From NCBI RefSeq assembly GCF_001756855.1, contig NZ_MAYS01000057.1:1-36317 (forward strand): DNA of 36,317 bases, given 5' to 3'. Under the pieces are notes generated by a model. That model searched no databases, was not told the origin of the DNA, and saw only the letters and a program-made list of their open reading frames with translations. Source of the DNA: Candidatus Erwinia dacicola. GTDB taxonomy: Bacteria; Pseudomonadota; Gammaproteobacteria; Enterobacterales; Enterobacteriaceae. A program made the translations under genes and the position numbers. Below are positions 32,706 through 36,317 of this stretch, piece after piece (the first letter of the stretch is position 1; the number at the start of each line of letters is the position of its first letter).

Positions 32706-32745
32706 AGATAACAAGATAACAAGATAACAAGATAACAAGATAACA
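32706..32745. repeat. Five 8-bp tandem repeats between parA and umuC, cassette 2
   Basis: Five perfect head-to-tail copies of AGATAACA followed by a partial AGATG. With the three copies at 31631-31654 they are the likely centromere sites for the RHH protein. Confidence 0.85.
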
Positions 32746-32776
32746 AGATGATAGGGTTTATGGATGGGTTAACTAT

Positions 32777-34048
32777 TCATAATCGGGCTATTGGCAAATC
32801 TGTCCATCTGGTGGTGTACGCAGGGGAAAGCATTTCCCGTTTCATTTGCCAGTCAGGAGCTATGCCTCGTCCCGCAAACCACACTTTTCCCAGCCCTGAA
32901 TGGTTAATACCGTCCACGACTTTCATCAGGGCTTCGCTGTTTTCCCGTGGTCGTGCATCATCGAACAGGCTCAGTTGCGTAACGCCCACTGGCGTGAAGT
33001 CGTTCAGCATCACGCCTGCTTTGGCATAACGATGACCCGGAACCCAGATGCGGTTCAGCGCCCGCACGGCTGCGGCGATGATATCCCGGGTATCCTTTGT
33101 CGGGATCACCAGGCTTTCGCTCGCCATATTGCTGTAATAAGGTTCGTTCGCGGCAAACGGTGACGTTTTCACAAACACCCCGATATGCCGGCAGAACTGC
33201 CGCTCGCCGCGCAGCTTCTCAGCCGCCCGCTCCGCATAGCTGCAGACGGCCTCCCGCAGCGCGAAGAAGTCCGAAACACGTTCGCCAAAGCTCCGGCTGC
33301 AGACAATCTGCTGTTTTGCCGGCGGCGCTTCTTCCAGACTGATGCAGCTTTCGCCCTGAAGCTCCCTGACCGTCCTCTCCAGCACCACGCTGAAATGCTT
33401 CCGGATGAATGACGGGCTTGTCTGCGCCAGCTGCAGCGCGGTGCTTATCCCCATTATGTTCAGCTTCCCGGATAATTTTCTGCCCACGCCCCAGACTTCT
33501 TCCACCGGCTGCAGGGCGAGCAGTTTTGCTGTCCGGCGTGGATTATCCGGGGTGATAGCCAGTACGCCGCCGAACTGGCGCCACTGCTTTGACGCCCACT
33601 GCGCGCTTCTGGCCAGCGTTTTAGTCGGCCCCATGCCGACGCCGATGGTCAGGGCCGTATGGCGGTGAACATATTCGCGCAGCTGACGACCGAAGTCCTC
33701 AAACGTCGCGCAGCTGTCGATGCCGGCGACGTCGAGAAACATCTCATCGATACTGTACTGCTCCACGCGGGGGGAAAGGGCCTCCAGGCAGCGCATGACG
33801 CGCTCCGACATCGAGTGGTACAACGAATAATTACTTGAGAACACCACCACGCCTGACTTCTCAGCCGTGGCCTTCAGCTTAAACCAGGGCTCCCCCATCG
33901 GAATATTCAGGGCTTTTGCCTCGGCGCTGCGTGCGATGACGCACCCGTCATTGTTACTGAGTACAATGACGGGGCGGGTTTTGAGATCGGGGCGGAACAC
34001 CTTCTCGCAGGAGGCATAGAAACTGTTAACATCAGCCAGGGCAAACAT
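32777..34048 (-). CDS. umuC: UmuC-type DNA polymerase (ImpB/RumB-like), copy 2
   Basis: A 423-residue Y-family polymerase with D6 and D101-E102 (YSIDEMFLD) and the clamp-binding motif QLSLFDD near residue 365. The start is an ATG preceded by a run of G (AAGGGGGGAACG). It is the last gene of a dinI-umuD-umuC operon, the order known for impCAB. Its sequence follows copy 1 throughout but with many differences, so the two operons were probably acquired separately rather than duplicated recently. Confidence 0.95.
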   Translation of the reverse strand: MFALADVNSFYASCEKVFRPDLKTRPVIVLSNNDGCVIARSAEAKALNIPMGEPWFKLKATAEKSGVVVFSSNYSLYHSMSERVMRCLEALSPRVEQYSIDEMFLDVAGIDSCATFEDFGRQLREYVHRHTALTIGVGMGPTKTLARSAQWASKQWRQFGGVLAITPDNPRRTAKLLALQPVEEVWGVGRKLSGKLNIMGISTALQLAQTSPSFIRKHFSVVLERTVRELQGESCISLEEAPPAKQQIVCSRSFGERVSDFFALREAVCSYAERAAEKLRGERQFCRHIGVFVKTSPFAANEPYYSNMASESLVIPTKDTRDIIAAAVRALNRIWVPGHRYAKAGVMLNDFTPVGVTQLSLFDDARPRENSEALMKVVDGINHSGLGKVWFAGRGIAPDWQMKREMLSPAYTTRWTDLPIARL

Positions 34049-34060
34049 CGTTCCCCCCTT

Positions 34061-34510
34061 TTAAAGGCGCGCCCGGGTCCGGTGGATGAAGTGCGTCACC
34101 ACCCCGAACAGGGTGAGGGTTTCCGGGTACAGCGTCGGGTAATCCGGGTTCATTGGCTCAAGCGCCGGGCGGGGCCGCAGCCGCAGACGTTTGACGGTAA
34201 ACCCCCCGTCCATTTCCGCAATAACGATATCGCCTTCCTGCGCGGTTTCTGCCCGGTCGACAATCAGAATATCGCCGTTATACAACCCGAGGTCGCGCAT
34301 GCTCTCTCCACTGGCGCGGAGAAAGTAGGTGGCAGACGGATGCCGGATGCACAGGCTGTTCAAATCAAGTTCCGCTTCGACATAGTCGCCAGCCGGGCTC
34401 GGAAAGCCGGCCGGGCAGGCTTCGCCAAACAACGGGATAGCCACCGGCGCGGGTGACGCCGGACATGCCTGCAGCTGCGTCCGGGAGAAAACAGGTTCGT
34501 TACGCTTCAT
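34061..34510 (-). CDS. umuD: UmuD-like SOS mutagenesis protein (ImpA-like), copy 2
   Basis: A 149-residue protein. The cleavage site is A34-G35 in [12 protein letters not shown], the catalytic serine is S70 in ASGESMRD and the lysine is K107 in GGFTVKRL. The ATG at 34510 overlaps the stop of the DinI-like gene (TGATG), so translation is coupled. It cooperates with the UmuC encoded 12 bases downstream. Confidence 0.92.
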   Translation of the reverse strand: MKRNEPVFSRTQLQACPASPAPVAIPLFGEACPAGFPSPAGDYVEAELDLNSLCIRHPSATYFLRASGESMRDLGLYNGDILIVDRAETAQEGDIVIAEMDGGFTVKRLRLRPRPALEPMNPDYPTLYPETLTLFGVVTHFIHRTRARL

Positions 34511-34752
34511 CACGGCAGCCAGCTGTCGTCCTGCCAGATAGCCTCCAGCGTTTCCATCACATCCGCCTTCTCACGATCACTGCGCGCGCCGCTGACATCG
34601 AGGCTGCTCTGTGATCCCTTGCTGACGTTGAGCCACAGTGACGGGTAATGCGGCGTCAGGCGTCGCTCAATTTCCTGCTGCAGAGCGGCAAATGCCCCGG
34701 CGGGCATGGCCTTTACCTGTTCCGGAGAAAAACGTACTGAAACCTGTAGCAT
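34510..34752 (-). CDS. dinI: DinI-like SOS protein (ImpC-like), 80 aa
   Basis: An 80-residue protein with the DinI pattern: MLQVSVRFSPEQVKAMPAGAFAALQQEIERRL at the N terminus and a DREKADVMETLEAIWQDDSWLP C terminus. DinI proteins bind RecA filaments and modulate SOS and UmuD cleavage. It starts 23 bases after the LexA box, which makes it the first gene of the operon. A frame open further upstream crosses the LexA box and is not used. The other umuDC operon in this window lacks such a gene. Confidence 0.88.
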   Translation of the reverse strand: MLQVSVRFSPEQVKAMPAGAFAALQQEIERRLTPHYPSLWLNVSKGSQSSLDVSGARSDREKADVMETLEAIWQDDSWLP

Positions 34753-34774
34753 GATATTCTCTCTCATATCTTTA

Positions 34775-34790
34775 CTGTATGCATATACAG
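34775..34790 (-). promoter_or_regulatory. LexA binding site (SOS box) of dinI-umuDC
   Basis: CTGTATGCATATACAG matches the LexA consensus with perfect CTGT and ACAG ends. It lies directly upstream of the DinI-like gene. Confidence 0.92.
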
Positions 34791-34799
34791 TAAAGATAT

Positions 34800-35267
34800 G
34801 CGCAGCCGCCCTTTTTGTCAATCTGTGACAGAGGTCTGTTTGCCTGGATTTTAACCGTATCGATCCGGCAGAACCCCACCGCCTGTCCTTTGCGGCTTTG
34901 AGCCGATCCCTCATCGTTATCCACAGGGTTGTCGGCTGGTTTTCCACCCTGTCTGTGGATAATGCGGTCATCGGCACGCTGCCAGGGTGCCGCGTCCGCC
35001 TTTCACGGGACGGGCGGTTTACCGCTCAGGCCCGGTGCCGTGGGTATTTTTCACCACGCCCTCGCTCCGCTGAGGAACGCCCTTCAAGCCGCTTTCGCGG
35101 CATAGCCTTGCCGCCATAAAAGCTGACGGCTGCGGTATTCCACGGTCGGCCTGACCCGTCGGCTTTCGCGGCGTACGGGCAGCGTGCGGCAGGGAACGGT
35201 ATCGCGGTGATGCCTCCTGCTCACGCTGACTGTTGAGGAGGCGGGCGAGCCATTGCCCGAAAAACAG
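34800..35267 (+). other. Leading-region intergenic block with repeat module 4
   Basis: No gene. 34800-34990 shows nothing identifiable beyond short GC palindromes. 34991-35220 is the first copy of a repeat found again at 35963-36194. A GAGGAGG lies at 35234-35240, 28 bases before the start assigned to the next gene. Confidence 0.45.
34991..35220 (+). repeat. Leading-region repeat module 4, copy 1
   Basis: About 230 bp highly similar to 35963-36194, including ACGGGACGGGCGGTTT, GCCGCTTTCGCGGC (a hairpin), ATTCCACGGTCGGCCTGACC and GGCAGCGTGCGGCAGGGAAC. Each copy ends shortly before a plus-strand leading-region gene. Confidence 0.9.
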
Positions 35268-35501
35268 ATGAAAAAACGCATGACCGTGAAAGCTTTTATA
35301 AACAGGCTGTCGCACTACCCCGACGACGCGCTGTGCTGCGGCACGTTCTGGCTGGCCGATGATTTTCTCTCACTGGACGGCTCGCTCACGGACGGCGACA
35401 TCGATGCAGCGATGGAGCGGGCGCAGGACAGCCATGATGCGAATGACGGATTTAACTGGAGCCACCTGCAGGCGGCGATTGATGAGGTAAAACGTGTATG
35501 A
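35268..35501 (+). CDS. Hypothetical leading-region protein, about 77 aa
   Basis: A small acidic protein (VKAFINRLSHYPDDALCCGTFWLADDFLSL and onward) that I recognise only as a type common in enterobacterial leading regions. The start is uncertain: ATG at 35268 or 35280, or a TTG at 35253 about 12 bases after GAGGAGG. The stop overlaps the ATG of the next reading frame (ATGA), so the two were translated together. Confidence 0.6.
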   Translation: MKKRMTVKAFINRLSHYPDDALCCGTFWLADDFLSLDGSLTDGDIDAAMERAQDSHDANDGFNWSHLQAAIDEVKRV

Positions 35502-35833
35502 ATACCTGGCTGGTCGGCTTTGCCGTTGAAATCAGCGGCGTGGAAATGATGGTGCATCACATGATATCAGCAACCGGCCTGGCGCAGGCTGAATCGGGCG
35601 CGATACTGATGGGCCGGACGTGGTAGGACAGTCTGCTGCGCGAGGATGACCGTCACCGCTGGCAATATCCGGATGGCGTGGTCTGGTATAACAGTATCAT
35701 CCTGCTCGATGACGTGGAGAGCAGTATCCTGCGCGGGCTGAAGTTTCTGGATACGTGGGCAGTAACCGGCGTGACGGATACGCCCGGCCTCTGCGATGAT
35801 TACGGTAATGACTGGCGGGATATCACCCGCTGA
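35498..35833 (+). pseudogene. Leading-region gene interrupted by an in-frame amber codon
   Basis: From the coupled ATG at 35498 the frame is open for 42 codons, has a TAG at 35624-35626, and then continues open for 68 more codons to a TGA at 35831. Protein-like sequence is present on both sides (GAILMGRTW before; DDRHRWQYPDGVVWYNSI after). A single substitution would restore a 111-residue protein. It is most simply a recent nonsense mutation or a sequencing error; the family is unknown. Confidence 0.7.
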
Positions 35834-36219
35834 CTCCTTCCTGACCGGGCGTGCAGCCCGGTTTTTCTCCCTGTTTAGGCCATCGCCCTCACCGGCTCCG
35901 CTTTTCTTCCGCGACCGCGGCGCGGCGCGGGGGGATGAGCCTGCCACCCGCTGCCAGTGTCTCGCGTCCGGCCTGTTACGGGACGGGCGGTTTTTCCGCT
36001 CAGGCCCGGCGCCGTCGGTATTTTGCGCCAGCCCCTCGCCCTTTAAGGAACGCCCTTCAAGCCGCTTTCGCGGCATATCCTTGCCGCCATAAAAGCCTGG
36101 CGGCTGCGGTATTCCACGGTCGGCCTGACCCGTGACCGGACGCGATGAACAGGCAGCGTGCGGCAGGGAACGGTATCGCGGTGATGCCTCCTGCCCCCTC
36201 TGACTACAGGAGTGCTGCC
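35834..36219 (+). other. Leading-region intergenic block upstream of a second methylase
   Basis: No gene. Most of it (35963-36194) is the second copy of the repeat at 34991-35220. It ends at the ACAGGAG ribosome-binding site of the methylase at 36220. Confidence 0.5.
35963..36194 (+). repeat. Leading-region repeat module 4, copy 2
   Basis: About 230 bp highly similar to 34991-35220, with differences clustered in the middle (around 36000-36050 and 36130-36150). It is placed just before a methylase gene. Confidence 0.9.
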
Positions 36220-36317
36220 ATGTCCAGATTCATTCTCGGGGACTGTACTGACGTGATGCGCGGATTTCCCGACCGCGCCGTTGACCTTATTGTGACCGAT
36301 CCGCCGTACCTCGTCGG
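36220..36317 (+). CDS. Second DPPY-type DNA methylase, 5' part only
   Basis: The ATG is preceded by ACAGGAG. The visible 32 codons (MSRFILGDCTDVMRGFP, then DLIVTDPPYLVG) match the first residues of the methylase at 14963, with DPPY in the same position. The gene is cut by the end of the window exactly within the conserved motif. The last 23 bases are identical to 15038-15060. Confidence 0.85.
   Translation, partial: MSRFILGDCTDVMRGFPDRAVDLIVTDPPYLV

Noticed and set aside
34753-34977. Extension of the DinI-like protein to 155 residues
   Set aside because: It crosses the LexA box; the internal ATG at 34752 gives the normal DinI length of about 80.
1-36317. Replication origin, Rep protein, oriT, tRNA or rRNA genes
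   Set aside because: Nothing in either strand resembles an initiator protein, a relaxase or its nick region, or a structural RNA gene; tandem repeats next to parA genes are explained better as partition sites than as replication iterons.

Overview
This window reads as accessory and maintenance DNA of a large conjugative plasmid from an enterobacterium (Enterobacterales). The evidence is a ParM/ParR segregation locus very close to that of plasmid R1, UmuD/UmuC polymerase operons under canonical LexA boxes, and a block of genes typical of the conjugative leading region: ArdB/KlcA antirestriction, two DUF1380 proteins, a DPPY-type DNA methylase, a DUF3560 protein, a YubM/ParB-like protein and PsiA. 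I see no replication initiator, oriT, transfer (tra) genes, tRNA, rRNA or antibiotic-resistance gene.

Layout. 0-2.4 kb: a DUF1173-like protein, an orphan 91-residue protein and two small membrane proteins. 2.5-4.8 kb (minus): a KAP-type P-loop NTPase, preceded by remnant coding sequence. 5.2-6.6 kb (minus): a ribbon-helix-helix-like protein and an HExxH putative metallopeptidase behind four 8-bp tandem repeats. 7.0-9.5 kb: orphan genes and a tyrosine recombinase. 9.6-12.5 kb (minus): umuDC, tandem repeats, parA and an RHH gene. 12.5-14.3 kb: parC-like iterons, parM, parR and a small membrane protein. 14.3-27.9 kb: leading region, all plus strand, with long GC-rich intergenic repeats, a MazEF/PemIK-type toxin-antitoxin pair, and a small locus in which CRISPR type I-F-like repeats flank two small genes. 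27.9-30.9 kb: a truncated Tn3-family transposon that cuts a leading-region gene. 31.3-34.8 kb (minus): a small membrane protein, then a second RHH/parA/tandem repeat/umuC/umuD/dinI module. 34.8-36.3 kb: more leading-region sequence, an amber-interrupted gene, and the start of a second DNA methylase at the window edge.

How it fits together. Three segregation systems (one actin type, two ParA/RHH) plus a toxin-antitoxin pair stabilise inheritance. The two umuDC operons respond to DNA damage. The leading-region genes would be made first in a recipient cell, where methylases and ArdB could blunt restriction and PsiA-type functions could damp SOS. The long intergenic repeats are candidates for single-stranded promoters of the Frpo/ssi kind. 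The most unusual part is 24.49-25.47 kb: one solitary I-F-like repeat upstream and three regularly spaced ones downstream of two small genes, without cas genes. This arrangement suggests an anti-CRISPR locus, possibly with an RNA component.
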